Assembly: GCA_904066235.2 (NCBI GenBank)
Contig: CAJFCV020000001.1
Coordinates: forward strand, 6,510,001-6,574,000
Direction: 5' to 3'
Length of the DNA stretch: 64,000 nucleotides
From: Bursaphelenchus xylophilus
Lineage: Eukaryota > Nematoda > Chromadorea > Rhabditida > Aphelenchoididae
Program-made: the position numbers and the translations under genes
Notes under the pieces: generated by a model
The model's input: only the letters and a program-made list of their open reading frames with translations
Databases searched by the model: none
Told to the model about the DNA's origin: nothing
Shown: positions 1-12,964 of the stretch, one piece after another
How positions within the stretch are numbered: position 1 is the stretch's first letter
Layout: the number at the start of each line of letters is the position of its first letter

Positions 1-430
1 GAGATCAGAAACAAGACGTGAGACCAACTGAAATTAACCAAGTATAAAGGTAAGTTAGCAGTGTTAATTAGTCAAAACATACATTATCCCCAAATTCATT
101 GTTCTTCTGATTAAGTAATCCAGCCAGAGTAGAATAAACACCCATTCTTTCGGGTTTGTATGCCACACAATTCGAGAGACAGTCGATTATATCGTTTTCA
201 TAAGACTGCAATTTGTCACTTAGCTCAGACGACAATGCTTCCAGACTGGTTTCAATAGACGTGTTTTCATGAAGGCCAGCATTCGCTATTTTATCCAAAA
301 GCTCATTGCCGGTATCTTGACCATCCCCACCGATTACACGGCGTCTTTTAGGACCTCTCTCGTCTAGAACAATCTCAAGAAAAAAAGAAATAAACTTACC
401 ATCTGAATTATGTCTTCTTCTCCTGTCCAT
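1..430 (-). CDS. ncbp-1: Nuclear cap-binding protein subunit 1 (CBP80), 5' part only
   Basis: This is the large subunit of the nuclear cap-binding complex, which with CBP20 binds the m7G cap of nascent Pol II transcripts and links it to splicing and export. Three exons are visible on the minus strand: 430-400, 363-83 and 27-1, joined by introns of 36 and 55 bp with GT/AG ends and preserved frame. The protein starts MDRRRRHNSDDERGPKRRR, a basic N-terminus like the CBP80 nuclear localisation segment. It continues into the first MIF4G-like helices, including ERMGVYSTLAGLLNQKN and FGDNLVSRLVSDL, which match the family pattern (Y-TT-VGLLNARN-NFGG). The rest of the roughly 750-residue protein lies beyond the left edge. 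The ATG at 430 is the only ATG start in frame. Identification rests on N-terminal similarity recalled from the family. Confidence 0.82.
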
Positions 431-1117
431 CGTTACAATTGGCTTCACTTGATGTACAATTTTACAATTTTTCTATTTATAAAACACGCCGATTTATTTT
501 CCTCTACAATTGTTTTTTTTACGAAAAAAAGTTCGTGTCAAGTGTCTTCCTGGCCCTTTAGGTCAACTGTTTTCCTCTCTAGAAACCTACCGTATCATGG
601 CGGAAAGAGAGTCAATCATCGCAGAAACTGCACAAAGCAAAGAACAGCTGGACTCAGGTAGATTCGTCCAAGAAACTTTTTTCAGACCATCTACCTTAAC
701 CTTTCAGTCAATAGAATTGTAGTTTTTTCATGCACTGTCCGATGGGCATGAAATTTTTTACTTGCCATGATCGTCTCGGGTGTAGCCGCCGGTTTCGATG
801 GTGCTGATTTTGAAAACCATTTCTTTTTTCTGTTCTTTACTTTTTTCTTAAGTAGTACTGTTAAAAAGTAATTTTTGAAACTTTTATTTGATTTACGGGT
901 TGTTCGGGGCCCCCAATTAGGAGTGCTGATTTCGAAAATCGTGTTTACCGAGATATACCGGGAAAATTAATGAGACAAAACATTTTAATATACAAAGTCA
1001 ACGGCGTGCCCAATTTAATTTATTTCAGTTGCACAATGATGACAAAAGAAAGGCGAATTTGAAAACCTTAAATAAATTTATTACTTTGAATAGGACCACA
1101 GTTTTCTTTATGTTTAT
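431..1117. other. Intergenic region between ncbp-1 and the START gene
   Basis: No supported gene. A short ATG-initiated stretch on the plus strand (597-657) ends at a possible GT donor, but no continuing exon was found. Around 750-960 there are two diverged copies of a GGTGCTGATTT-type motif that recurs near 29380-29430 and 31490, so part of this interval looks like decayed repeat. It should contain the promoter of ncbp-1 and the 3' end of the START gene. Confidence 0.5.
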
Positions 1118-1986
1118 TTACTCTCGTTCTTCTTCTTCTTGAGGTCTGCAGCGTGTTTCTGATGTTCTTCAATATCCTTCAGCATCATCTTGCCCATCAC
1201 CTGAAAGAATGGACGTTTCGTAGATTATTTACCTGATGAATAACACTTTTGGGAACCATCCCTTTGAAATCAATGCAATGCATTATCTCTACGATCGACT
1301 TGTCTTTATCCTGGGGATGGCTCCTGAACTTCCCTCCTCCCAATTTAATGATTGCGCGGACTCGATCTCCTGGTTTCGGAATTCCGGGAGCGTCCACTGA
1401 ACAGCCGCTTGTATAGATAACACCATCTACTTCTCGTTTTATCCTCATGGATACAAAATCCCGCCCAGAAACCATAAGAACCGGGCCATTCCCATACTAA
1501 AAGCAGGAGATAAAACCTCGAATATCTCCTCACATGAACAATATTTATGTTCTCCGTAATGCGAACGAGGATTTTACAGAACTCGACATGAGTATTCCAT
1601 TCAGCCATTTGCTCCACGCCATGCCAATTGTCGTCCATCAACGTCTCGAGGTCGACGTCGACTTCAAACTGTAATCCAAACCTTGAAACCCGACCACATT
1701 TTACCTTGGCGCAATATAACTTCCCATGTCTGGTGTTGAGGGAATGTACAGCTCCTGATTGATCTTCTGCTTCCTTCTTCCAGCCTCTCCGGGAATCGAA
1801 TCCAGGGTCTTGGAAGATGGAATAAATCTCATGGAATCCACTAACACCCATTTCAAAGGCATCTGTGTACTGAATAAGTGGAGGGAATGATTTAGATTTC
1901 ATATTCAGTGAAGACACATATGTAAAGATTACCTCTTTCAAATGGTCTGGCAAGTTCTCAGTGACACCCAGCAGATTAATAGACAT
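1118..1986 (-). CDS. StAR-related lipid transfer (START) domain protein
   Basis: This is a compact START-domain protein of about 230 residues, most like the STARD1/STARD3 group that moves sterols between membranes. Exons are joined by small introns (a 36-bp intron after KLYCAK, one after ENINIVH, and one before the last exon). The spliced protein contains GWKKEAEDQ, FEVDVDLETLMDDN, EQMAEWNTHVEF, YGNGPVLMVSGRDFVSMR and DFKGMVPKSVIHQVMGKMM. These correspond to the START landmarks GWK.E, MGEWNP, GPRDFVSVR and DLKGWLPKSIINQVL. The C-terminus is a lysine-rich tail ending KKKKNESK. There is no MENTAL membrane domain, so this is a START-only protein. The gene lies 235 bp downstream of hat-1 on the same strand, compatible with an operon but not proven. 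Confidence 0.82.
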
Positions 1987-2220
1987 TGCTCAATTTAATA
2001 AACTTCCTATTTACATACAGGGAAAGGTTAAATGAAAATAGAATGTAAGCATAAAAGACGAAGTTGTTATTTTGTTAATTAGAAGGGTTTCCAGGCAATA
2101 TGGAAAAGAGATTGGAGTGAATAATATTTAAAACAGATAAAGAGGTCGGAACGTCTCCTCTGAAAGAATACAGAACTAAAAAACCGTTTCTTTTATTTCC
2201 ACTTTACAGGTGATAACGTG

Positions 2221-3631
2221 TTAACTTTTGGGAAATAAAACGGATTCATATTTGGTGAGGCGATCCAAGACAATACCGTATTGTTCAACAGTGGACTCGT
2301 AAATCGCGTCGATCATCTTTTTCTTCTCTTCGGGATTGTCCTTGGCCGAGACGATAGCCAGTTCTTGATCCGTGAGGACGGTTCGTAACTTGGAGGAATC
2401 CCGGCTGGATTTGTTAAATGGGATTGCGATCCTCTTCCTAACATCATTTTCAAACGATTCTTCGTCTTCTGGATGACTGGTCTGTACATAAAAGTATCGT
2501 AGTAATTCGTATACCCGTCTTGCTTGGACCTGAACACATTCTGATATTAATCCTGAGAAGACACCGATTTACCTTTCCAATTTTGGTCTTTTCCCGCATT
2601 TTATCCTCGAGTTCCTTCGAGTATCCCTTCTTCAGCACTTCAAATCCAAATTCCTCCATTGGTTTCATCAATTTACAGTCCAAAAAATCTCGGGAATAGA
2701 TAAAAGTATCGGCCGGGGTCTCGGCTAAACCATTTCTTATAAAACAAATAAAAGAAAGAAGAATATATTAATTACATTCTATACATACCTGTGATGTCGA
2801 ATACCTTTTCATCACGCCGTAGATCATCATAAACCATTTCCAGGAACTTGTTCCCGAGTCCAGAGCGCCTGTAAGGAGGCAATACCAAGGCCTGGGCAAA
2901 TCGAGGTCGCTCTTTATCCGGATAATGATAAAAATTGTAAAGACAGACATATCCAGCCAATGCCATCGTCGGCTCCTTCTCGTATATAAAGTAGTAGGTA
3001 AACCTTGGGTCCTCTGGATCCGTATAGCTGGCAGATTCGATAAAATACAAGGATAGCGTCTGAACTCGGGCAAGGTATTGATCAAAACCTTGCTTGCGGT
3101 CATCGAATGTTACTCTATACAATTCGTATTTCTTGTTTCTCCATTCGAGATCGGCGACTTTCTTTCCAAATGGGACAAACTCCTTCTGCCTTTCACAGAG
3201 AGCCTTGAAAGAGGCCACATTCGTGATCAAAGAGTTGGTCTGACCAATTGGATATTGATTTCTGATCAAAGTGACAATATCATCTGGCTCGATTGTGTTA
3301 TCCACTTCAGTAATATCTCCAGTATGATCGACTTTAACATAAGAATACATTGTCAGATTTGAATAAACAACATTGACTTCAAGGTCTTTGAAACCAACAA
3401 TCTTTTCACTAAACAAATTGAAATATTACCTATTTTGGAACTTACGCCTGATCAAAGTGTTGATAGGCAAAGTCAATATCATACTGGGCAGCATTAACAA
3501 TGTCACAGTTATTATCAACTAAAAAGTAAGTTTAAAATGTTAGATTCCTTACCAAATTTCAATTTCACACATTCCAAGGCATCAGACACATATGGCGCAA
3601 ATTTCTGATTTGAAGATTCCTGCTTAAACAT
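2221..3631 (-). CDS. hat-1: Histone acetyltransferase type B catalytic subunit HAT1
   Basis: HAT1 acetylates newly made histone H4 (K5/K12) before chromatin assembly and works with an RbAp46/48-type partner. Exons read from the ATG at 3631 (MFKQESSNQKFAPYVSDAL) through VDNNCDIVNAAQYDIDFAY. The main exon holds the N-terminal HAT1 region, FDQYLARVQTLSLYFIESA and the GNAT core (YNFYHYPDKERPRFAQALVL, then PPYRRSGLGNKFLEMV, the acetyl-CoA loop Q/RxxGxG). Next comes FDIT-AETPADTFIYSRDFLDC, equivalent to the human DITAEDPS...LRDF segment. The last exon has VQARRVYELLRY, matching the conserved QARRVYEILR near the C-terminus, and ends at 2221. Length (about 410 residues) fits the family. It is divergent from the SLC25A46 gene across ~0.7 kb. 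Confidence 0.93.
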
Positions 3632-4347
3632 TATTGAAGACAAAAATCGGCAAAGAGTTAAAGAATATTCAGAATATTTGAGGTATGACACAAAAACTGA
3701 TGCAAAAATAAGCAAGCGTTCACAACCGTCTTTGTACAGCGCGGCTCACGGCGGTTTCGCACAACAGAAAAGCGGAAACTTTGTTTCGTTCTTTCTTGAA
3801 GCGAGTGCGCAGCTCGCGGAGGCCAAAAATGACTGTTTTTTACTGTAACTTTTAAACTAACAGTCGAAAAAAAATCGACCAGGGATTTAGAAAATACAAT
3901 TTGTTTTTTATAGGTTCTAATGCTTCCTCTACATCTTTGAACGGGTTTTCTTCCTTTATTTAATTAAAATACGGCCTGATGGCTGTCTGAATTGATTTAA
4001 GTAAGCATGTTAACTGTTACCTCATTTGACGATTTTAGAAACCTTAATGTACATTCTGAATTAATTATTGGTCTGAAAAGATCAATAAAATTGTATTTTT
4101 AATACGAATTACATCACACTTCTGACTATACGGTACAATTTCAAAAATGTTTCATCGTATACCTTCCTCTGCAAGCTGCGCGTTTTTTTGTTTTTTCCCA
4201 CCACCAAAGCGAACTTTGAAAAAAAGAGGAATAAATTTTTTTTATTTTTGGCGCCTAAAGGAAGAGTTGACACATTAGTCATTTCTTTCTCGACGAAGGA
4301 AAATCTTTTTTTTTGGCAATAACTGGAAGTTCTAGGAAGTATCGAGA
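3632..4347. promoter_or_regulatory. Divergent intergenic region, hat-1 / SLC25A46
   Basis: About 0.7 kb separates two divergent starts and presumably carries both promoters. The sequence is AT-rich with several homopolymer T runs. No TATA box, repeat pair or further gene could be supported. Confidence 0.4.
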
Positions 4348-5912
4348 ATGGCTTATAACTCCGATCTATTCGGCCCTCCAAAGCCAGGTTTGTGTAAAAT
4401 TGAAGACTTAATTTTAGTTTAGTAGGTTATCAGACGGCTCCAAATAGAATAAGCGGGAATGGAGACAATGAATTACTTGCAGCCGCTCAGCCCAAAGGCG
4501 ATGATCCCCTGGCCACTGCTTGCCTTGGTGTTGCTACGTATGTTTACAGCTACATTTCTACATTTTATGTTCCAGAGTAATTAACAACGCGCTTATTACC
4601 CATCCCTGTACGGTGCTTCGTAGACAATGCCAAGTTCACCAATTTGCTCGAAAACAACATTTGACCCCCATTACTCTACTTCCTGTTGTTGTTCATATGG
4701 TCGGGAAAGACGTAAGTGAATATATATATATATATATATATTTATCTTGCTTTAGGGCATTTATACTTTATGGAAAGGATCTCTTGGCAATGGGGTGCTC
4801 TGGGCTTTGAGTCGGGTAACCGAGATTGTGATTGCCGATGCCTTCGGCCTTCCCAGATATATTATCCCTAATGGAAGCAGCCAAAAATACTGGCGGCATA
4901 TTTATTTGAAAGCCGCCACCTTTGCTGTTTCTACCCCGTTTATCGTGGCTTCCTTTATTGAAACAGTCAGAGTAAGTTGCTTAAAATCAGAGAGTTTCTT
5001 CATAATTTAGAGCAGTATTGGATTTGGCTACGAAGATGCCAGGGTTTTTGATGTTATATACAACGGATTTGACCGTGTAAAACAAGATCTTTTTGGGGCT
5101 GTTGATACTAGTCGAAGAATTGGAGTGCAATATCTGATCGCACCAACCATGGGTTACTACACGTTACAATTTATGATTAAAGATTCTCTTTATAATAACA
5201 TCTACTCAATGGCTCGCAGATATGTGGTGAGTATAATCTAATCTGCTTTTCATCATTAATCTTAGGGAAAGAAACCGGTACACGAGAGGACCAGGTTCCA
5301 CATGATTATGCCCGAATTGTTCGCCGGAATGTCCTCTCTTGCTTTGACAGATCTTATTTGTTATCCCTTGGAGACGGTGCTCCACAGATTATATATCCAA
5401 GGCACCAGAACGCTGATTGATAATCTTGATACCGGTGCCTCAGCTATCTCGGTTACTGTAAAGTACACTGGAATTTTAGACTGCCTCAAATCTATTATTG
5501 AAAAGGAAGGATTTTGGGCGCTTTATAGTGTAAGTTCGTTTCAAATAATCAGTGTTGTTTTCTTTAGGGAGTCGGTGCAGTAGCATTACAATATGGCCTC
5601 CACTTCTGTGTGTTACGAACAATGCACATGATCTTTGAACATGCCAACAAAATCTTGAACGGGGGCCCCGCTCCACCTGGATACAACAGTACCAGTCCCG
5701 TAGGAATGAATGCTCCCTCAGCCCAATTTGCCGCTGCTTCCGGTCCCTCCTCGTTGGAAGAGTTATCTCGACCTTCAACTCAACCATTTCCAAGTTTCGC
5801 TCAGACCTCGCAAGCAGCCGAGAATGTACCTTGGAATGTGAACACATCGGTCCGTTCTCTTCCATCGGAACCTCTTTTCCCATCCCCAAGACATGATCCG
5901 GTGTCCTTTTAG
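4348..5912 (+). CDS. SLC25A46: SLC25A46-like mitochondrial outer-membrane carrier-fold protein
   Basis: SLC25A46 is an atypical mitochondrial carrier-family protein of the outer membrane that affects fusion/fission and lipid transfer (family knowledge). The ATG at 4348 gives MAYNSDLFGPPKPG, and short introns lead to VINNALITHPCTVLRRQCQV, LTPITLLPVVVHM, GIYTLWKGSLGNGVLWAL, ATFAVSTPFIVASFIETVR and DLICYPLETVLHRLYIQGTR. These align in order with human SLC25A46 (HPCIVLRRQCQV, ALWKG, PFYSASLIETVQ, YPLETVLHRLHIQGTRT). The Px[DE]xx[RK] carrier signatures appear as YPLETVLHR. A Pro/Ser-rich tail of ~85 residues follows the last membrane segment and looks lineage-specific. One intron holds an (AT)n microsatellite near 4716-4742. 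The gene is convergent with mtm-1, with only 71 bp between stop codons. Confidence 0.9.
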
Positions 5913-5983
5913 GTTTTATTATAATATTACACTTCGATAAAGAGCTAAAAAACAGCTGATCACAGATTCGTAAGGTGCAATAC

Positions 5984-8055
5984 TCAGACGGAGGTCACTT
6001 CCATAATACCGGATGATAAGGAAGGGAGGGTTGTGTCCTGCAAAGATACGACTTTTCTTTTCTAAGGACTTACCTCTTCATCGTTCTGCAGCAATACTTG
6101 GGCGTTGTATCTACAGTAATACTCTGTCCACAGTTTTGTCATTATGGGGGAATTGGATTGGAAAAAGTTTATGTCGATTTGACCGGTTGGATCGTATATA
6201 TCATTCTCAAATTCTGACCTTTTCTCCATCACATACGACCATAGAGACACTGTGGTCGACTTGACATCCTATAGTCTGCGTGTTATACGTACAACTCAAC
6301 ATACCAGATCCCTCCGTTCCTTTTCGCTATTGTATAAAAACGTTCCAAATCTACATGCGTACAGCTCATCCAAAATCGTTTTGAGTAGCTTTACATTGAA
6401 TTGGAAAGTGGGGGTAAATATATTGTATAACTGCCACACACAGTCAATGAATTGCAGGAAAATAGGAGACCGTTCTTCATCACTATGCTTATCTTGACCA
6501 TGTCCGACTCTCTGAATTCATAAATGTAATATCAAATCTTTTCTTACATGTGCGAACTTGTGGCCACAACTGCACCATTCCTTTTCAATCAACACGGCGA
6601 ACCCTTCTATTGTTCTGTAATAAGGATCTATCATTAACATGGCCAGTGCCGTCACTTGAGCGGTTCTATCCCAACCATCGCTACAATGCACAAGAACCGA
6701 TTTCCGATGAATTAGCACGTCTTGAGCACATAACCGAGCTCCATGAAGGATTGTTTGGAGATGATATAACCACTTGGACTCGTCGATTAACTTGTAGAAG
6801 TTCTTGTGATCGATCTTGGGGAAGCATGCGTCCTTTACCTTCTTGAGGCTATCTCTGACCACATGGATGTTTTCTATATTCAGAAAGACGAGATCACAGT
6901 TCCGGTATCCATCCTCGTATCCCCCTCCTTTTGCTCTGTTCACGCGTGCATTCACAAGAGGTCTGGCGTCCAGAATTTTGAGCCGGGCGTTCCGTCTGTT
7001 TGCATCAAGTATACATTGCAACATCCTAAAAAAATTTTCTGATGATTTGTTCTTACTTTTCATCACTTGAAGACTTCTTAGATGTCACTCCAACCATTGG
7101 CTGAGCACAGCGAGTGATACTGACAGTGGTGTTATGATCGTACCAGGATAGAATCTAAGATTCAGATATAATTTAGACGTTGAGAGACTTACAGGGATTC
7201 GTTTTTTACTTCTAAATTCTCCCACAGAATGCAAAAAGCCATCTCCCAAGTGTAGCGCTGACGTTGGCACCATTAACTAGAATCTTAAGAGGTCTAAAAA
7301 TGCATAAACTTCTTACGTATGCCGGATATGTCGAGGAAAACTCGTAATTGGAATTGATCTTGGTCACATCCCAGAGAGAAGTGGGGACCTCCATTCTCTG
7401 ATACTCTTTTTTAGGGTTGTACAAGGCCCATCCATCGAATGCAAACGTCTGGTTGTACAGGGTAGCAAAGAAAGGCTGAAATATGATTAAATTGATGTTA
7501 TCGTATTACCATTTTGTTAGTGTTAGGAAAGGCATATCGCTGTAGATGGTCGTATAAAGGCCTTCTAGAATGATTTTCGGGTCGATGCAAGAAAATTATG
7601 TTCCTTGTATCCTAAAAACAAAGACTGTTTGCCAGGTCTGTGCGTGCCCTACCTTACAATGCACTTCAATACCATAATGATCCTTATTTACATTCGAATA
7701 TCCCTTCTTTTCTACCTTGGATATACTTCCCAAGGTTACATCAACGGTCGTCCCATCAGTCCCTTCAAATCTGAGACGATAGTTTGTAACAAAAGCCCTT
7801 CCGAAGATCTTCTTTTCGTTCGTTTGCAGTGCCAGATCGTCTTCTAAGCCAAAAATAAACAGTATAAATCAACATACCCTGCATTTTGATCTCTTCATTG
7901 GTCAATAACCAGTTAAGTCTTCTTGGTGTTGGACTATTCATTCTTTTATAATATCCGTTATGAGCCCCAATAGTCTAAAAATGATAACATTTATACAAAA
8001 CTCCGTTAAATCGAAAGCAAAAAATCCCTCTTACCTGGAATATCTCTTCTTTCAT
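5984..8055 (-). CDS. mtm-1: Myotubularin phosphoinositide 3-phosphatase (MTM1/MTMR2 group)
   Basis: Myotubularins remove the 3-phosphate of PI3P and PI(3,5)P2 on endosomes. The active-site P-loop is intact and active-type: [14 protein letters not shown] (CSDGWDR, with catalytic Cys and Arg). It is preceded by [20 protein letters not shown] and [16 protein letters not shown] and followed by [20 protein letters not shown], in the order seen in MTM1 ([46 protein letters not shown]). The ATG at 8055 (MKEEIFQ) opens the N-terminal GRAM-like part, encoded by several small exons. The C-terminal exon ends [17 protein letters not shown]. The phosphatase-domain exons are clear; exon limits between 7080 and 8050 are less certain. 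Overall size fits a ~600-residue myotubularin. Confidence 0.88.
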
Positions 8056-9001
8056 GATTGCTGCTTCGAGATTATTTAATCGACATAGCTACGGATCCAC
8101 TAAAACCCCAAAGAGAGGAATTCGTAACTTATGGTGGGAGTAACTTTTTAGAAGTTTTCAGACTTTGCACAACAATTAATCCCAATTGAAAAGCGCTTTT
8201 TTAGCTAATCTTCTCAATTATTGATTGAAATTTTTTAACACTTCGTTACAAAAACACGGTCCAACAAATATTATCGCCTCTCACTTTTGAGGACATCGGG
8301 TGATTGGGTGAATAGTAAATAAGAAGGAGGGAATAGAACTCTATCTGCACCACCTAAAATAATTTTTGCAGTTTTTACCGTTTGCAAGATATAGCCACCT
8401 TAAGTATTCAACAATTGCAATCTTTGCCGTGGTCTAACCGACTTATAATAACGAAAAATCGCATGAAACTTGGAAGTCAACATTGAAACATTCTTATCAA
8501 ACAGTATGCAAAAAATCGCGGCACATTTACTACTCGGCTGAGGAGTTATACATCAATCTTTCCCCATAACAAAAATCAGTTCCCGGCTTTTTGGCACTTT
8601 TTGGCATTCTGCAAATGGGAAAAATAAATATAAAAAATTCATGAAGATTTATATATTTTATCAATTATAGTGTCTTTATGTAATAATTTAGACTTTGATG
8701 GTTCATACCCATGTCATTTGGCAACTTGCCGACGTCTAAAGGAACTTTTGGCTAGGAAACGGGACTTGGAAGGCGAGAAAATCGTTTTTATAAAAAAAAT
8801 ATTCTTTGGAAATTCTTTTATTTTGCAGAATGCCAAACCCCTTTTCATTTTCGTGGTGAGACAAAAGACTGCAAGCGAGATTAATTGTTGTGTTGGGAGG
8901 AACACTTGACCAATGAAAGAGGCGACTCAGTGAATCATTTTTATTTTTTCTATGGAGAGCTCTTGTAAGAGCTTGGTATCTTCGAGTTCTTCGATCTCAA
9001 C
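8056..9001. other. Divergent intergenic region mtm-1 / arx-1 with an imperfect inverted repeat
   Basis: Nearly 1 kb without a supported gene. An imperfect inverted pair around 8597-8612 and 8827-8842 (GGCATTCTGCAAA versus TTTGCAGAATGCC) suggests a small decayed TIR element of about 250 bp. A short coding-like stretch inside it (8692-8780, plus) has no clear partner exon. The promoters of both divergent genes should lie here. Confidence 0.4.
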
Positions 9002-10389
9002 ATGGCCACTCGATTGCCAGCATGTGTGATCGACAACGGCAGTGGATATACAAAGCTGGGATATGCAGGGAACACCGAGCCTCAGATGATCATTCCGTCG
9101 GCTATTGCTGTCAAAGATCAACGACAACAATTTGGAAGCAAAATCGGGGATCTTGACTTCTTTATTGGAGACGAAGCACTATCTCCTTCTGCTGCTAATT
9201 ACTCTGTAAAGGTTAGCTGAAGTTATATTTTTTTATATTTAATTTTAGTATCCAATTAGGCATGGAATCGTTGAAGATTGGGATTTGATGGAAAAGTATT
9301 GGTCTCAATGCATCTTCAAGTATTTGCGAGCAGAGCCAGAAGATCATTACTTCCTTTTAGTAAGTTAGGTTGATTTTATTATTTATTTTAGACGGAACCT
9401 CCACTTAATACTCCGGAGAATCGCGAATATACAGCCGAAATTATGTTCGAGTCCTTCAATGTGCCTGGGCTTTATATCGCCGTCCAGGCTGTCTTAGCGT
9501 TAGCAGCAAGTTGGCAATCAAGGGCCGAGAATAACTTGACGGGACTTGTAATTGACTCAGGAGACGGAGTCACTCATTGTATCCCTGTAGCTGATGGCTA
9601 CGTTATTGGATCTTGTATTAAGCATATCCCCATTGCTGGTAGAGACGTTACTTACTTTATACAACAAATGCTTAGGGAAAGGGAGCTCAACCTTCCAGCT
9701 GAACAATCATATGAAGTAGCCAAAACAATTAAAGTAAGAAAATTGGAGATTGACAAAAAATTTAATTTCTTTCAGGAACAATATTGCTATGTCTGTCCTG
9801 ATATCCAAAAAGAATTTTTTAAATACGATTCGGATTACTCAACTTACATGAAGCAATACGTTGGTGTGAATAATATAACGAAGCAGCCTTTCAAGGTTGA
9901 TGTTGGATATGAGAAGTTTTTGGGTCCAGAGATCTTCTTTCATCCTGAAGTGAGTATTCTGTTAATGTCATATTTTAATTTATTTAGTTTGCTAACCCCG
10001 ACTTTACCACATCTCTTTCGGAGACCGTCGATTCCGTCATCCAGCAATGCCCGATCGATGTCCGAAGAAGTCTTTACGAGAATATTGTTCTTTCTGGCGG
10101 CTCTACAATGTTTAATCATTTCTCCAAAAGACTGCAAAGAGATGTGAAGCGAGTGTCTGATCAGAGGTTGTTACTGAGTGAGCAATTGTCTGGAAATCGA
10201 GTAAAGCCGAAGCCAATTGATGTGAATGTGATCTCCCACAAGATGCAGAGATACGCCGTCTGGTTCGGAGGGTCCATGCTGGCCTCCACTCCCGAGTTTT
10301 ATCAAGTTGCTCACACAAAAGAAGAGTATATGGAGAAGGGAGCAAGTATTTGTCGGCACAATCCAGTCTTTAGTGCTGTAACTTATTGA
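9002..10389 (+). CDS. arx-1: Actin-related protein 3, Arp2/3 complex subunit
   Basis: ARP3 is one of the two actin-like subunits of the Arp2/3 complex that nucleates branched actin. The ATG at 9002 gives [20 protein letters not shown] (the actin-fold phosphate-1 loop, [13 protein letters not shown]). Then come [56 protein letters not shown] (phosphate-2 loop DSGDGVTH), [38 protein letters not shown] and [19 protein letters not shown]. The protein ends [12 protein letters not shown]. Introns are small, for example after NYSVK and after VAKTIK. Every section is collinear with human ACTR3, so this is a full-length, probably functional gene. An AATAAA signal about 35 bp after the stop precedes the next gene. 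Confidence 0.96.
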
Positions 10390-10523
10390 TTTCTTATTTT
10401 GTATCGTATTTATTTGAACTCTGAATAAAATGAACCTGTTTTTTAGAAGAGAAAGCAAGATAATCTGAGGTAAATGTCACCAAAAGTATTGCACGTGTTC
10501 ATATAACTGTACGTGTTTCAGAA
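10390..10523 (+). promoter_or_regulatory. Short intercistronic spacer, probable operon junction
   Basis: Only 134 bp lie between the arx-1 stop and the ATG of the dynactin gene. The spacer has an AATAAA polyadenylation signal near 10424, then a stretch ending GTGTTTCAG two bases before the downstream ATG. This is the arrangement of a nematode operon junction where the downstream message gets a trans-spliced leader. Inference from layout only. Confidence 0.6.
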
Positions 10524-11257
10524 ATGTCCTTGGAATTGCCCGTCCGAAGATACGATAAGAGTCTGTTTGTGCAGACACAGCAATTGCAGAATAAAATCTC
10601 CAAACAAAACCGGGTACAAGGGAGTCAGGCCATTTCTTTGGGTGGAAATGTAGGTGCAATTGTATTTCTTTTTAATCTCCTTTAGGTAACTTTAATGGAA
10701 AATGTAACTGTTCGAGGGGACCTGTGCACTGTTCAAGTGGGAAACTTTTGTTTTTTGGAGAAGAATGTGGTAGTGAGACCTGGCCGGAAAAATTTCAAGG
10801 GTGGCATCAATCATTTCCCTATCAGAATTGGTCATCGTGTCGTAATAAAAGAAGTAGGTGGTCTTTTAATCAAAATATTATCTCATTCTATTCTCTGAGC
10901 TTGCTTTATTGTTATAGGATAGTGTTGTGAGTGCTGTGGAGATAGGTTGTTATGTTTACATTGGAAAGAACGTGATCATTGGGCAATGTTCCGTGATCAA
11001 GGACTGTTGTTACATCATGGATGACAGCGTCTTATCGCCCGATTCTGTGATTGCACCTTTCTCTATCGTCGCGGGTAACCCGGGTATGTCTGTCCTTATT
11101 TTTCATGTCTGGATTATAAGGAATTTCCCGAAAAATTACTGGAGATATTTTAGCCAAAGTGGTGGGTCAGATGCCAGTGAATACGGTGAACCTGATGACT
11201 GATCTCACAAACGAACTTTATTACAAATTCGTTCCTTCACTTCCGGGGGAGAGATGA
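10524..11257 (+). CDS. DCTN5: Dynactin subunit 5 (p25), left-handed beta-helix protein
   Basis: DCTN5 is a pointed-end subunit of dynactin, the dynein cofactor. The ATG at 10524 gives MSLELPVRRYDKSLFVQTQ. VTLMENVTVRGDLCTVQVG, FPIRIGHRVVIKEDSVV, AVEIGCYVYIGKNVIIGQ and VIKDCCYIMDDSVLSPDS follow. These are the hexapeptide repeats of the left-handed beta-helix and match human DCTN5 (IIRGDLANVRVG, FPLHIGDHVFIEEDCVV, IGSYVHVGKNCVIG, CVLKDCCKILDNTVLPPE). A last exon, joined at GNP-AKVVGQ, ends LTNELYYKFVPSLPGER, comparable to the human end YYQKFLPL. Length is about 180 residues, as expected. It lies immediately behind arx-1, probably in the same operon. Confidence 0.92.
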
Positions 11258-11314
11258 GTTTTGTAAATATTTATTTACACTAATAAACACTGATAAAATT
11301 TCAATCATGATGAC

Positions 11315-12558
<1,244 letters not shown>

Positions 12559-12964
12559 GACTTCAGACTACTGCCTAGGCCGGGAAGGCTCTTAATAAGT
12601 AGTTACTGACCTAATGGACATTTGAGAAGGGGGCGGAGCTTAGAGCTCATATGATCGACTGAGACCCCGGTGACTGACACCAACCGAAGACAAGGGTCTT
12701 ATCGCCCATCAACAGGTCGTCTTTTATCAATCTTTTCCCTTTCAAAACTCATTTCTTCTCGAGGCTTGTAAACCTCCCGTACCGAGCACTTGACCCTATT
12801 TTCATAATTTTTATTTTGAGTCACCGAATAAAATGCAAAGAAACGGTGATTAGAGATAAAAGTTCAAAAAGAATAAAAGTTACTAACGCAAATTAAAAAG
12901 GCACAGGTCAACCTGTGCGCGACGAATAAAAGAAAAAGGAAAAGAGAGGTGACGATGTTACTGT

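Noticed and set aside
597..657. Plus-strand ATG exon MAERESIIAETAQSKEQLDS ending at a GT
   Set aside because: No following exon, acceptor or recognisable family could be found; probably chance or untranslated sequence near ncbp-1.
8692..8780. Coding-like stretch YPCHLATCRRLKELLARKRD on the plus strand
   Set aside because: It lies inside an imperfect inverted repeat, has no convincing donor or partner exon, and matches no family I know.
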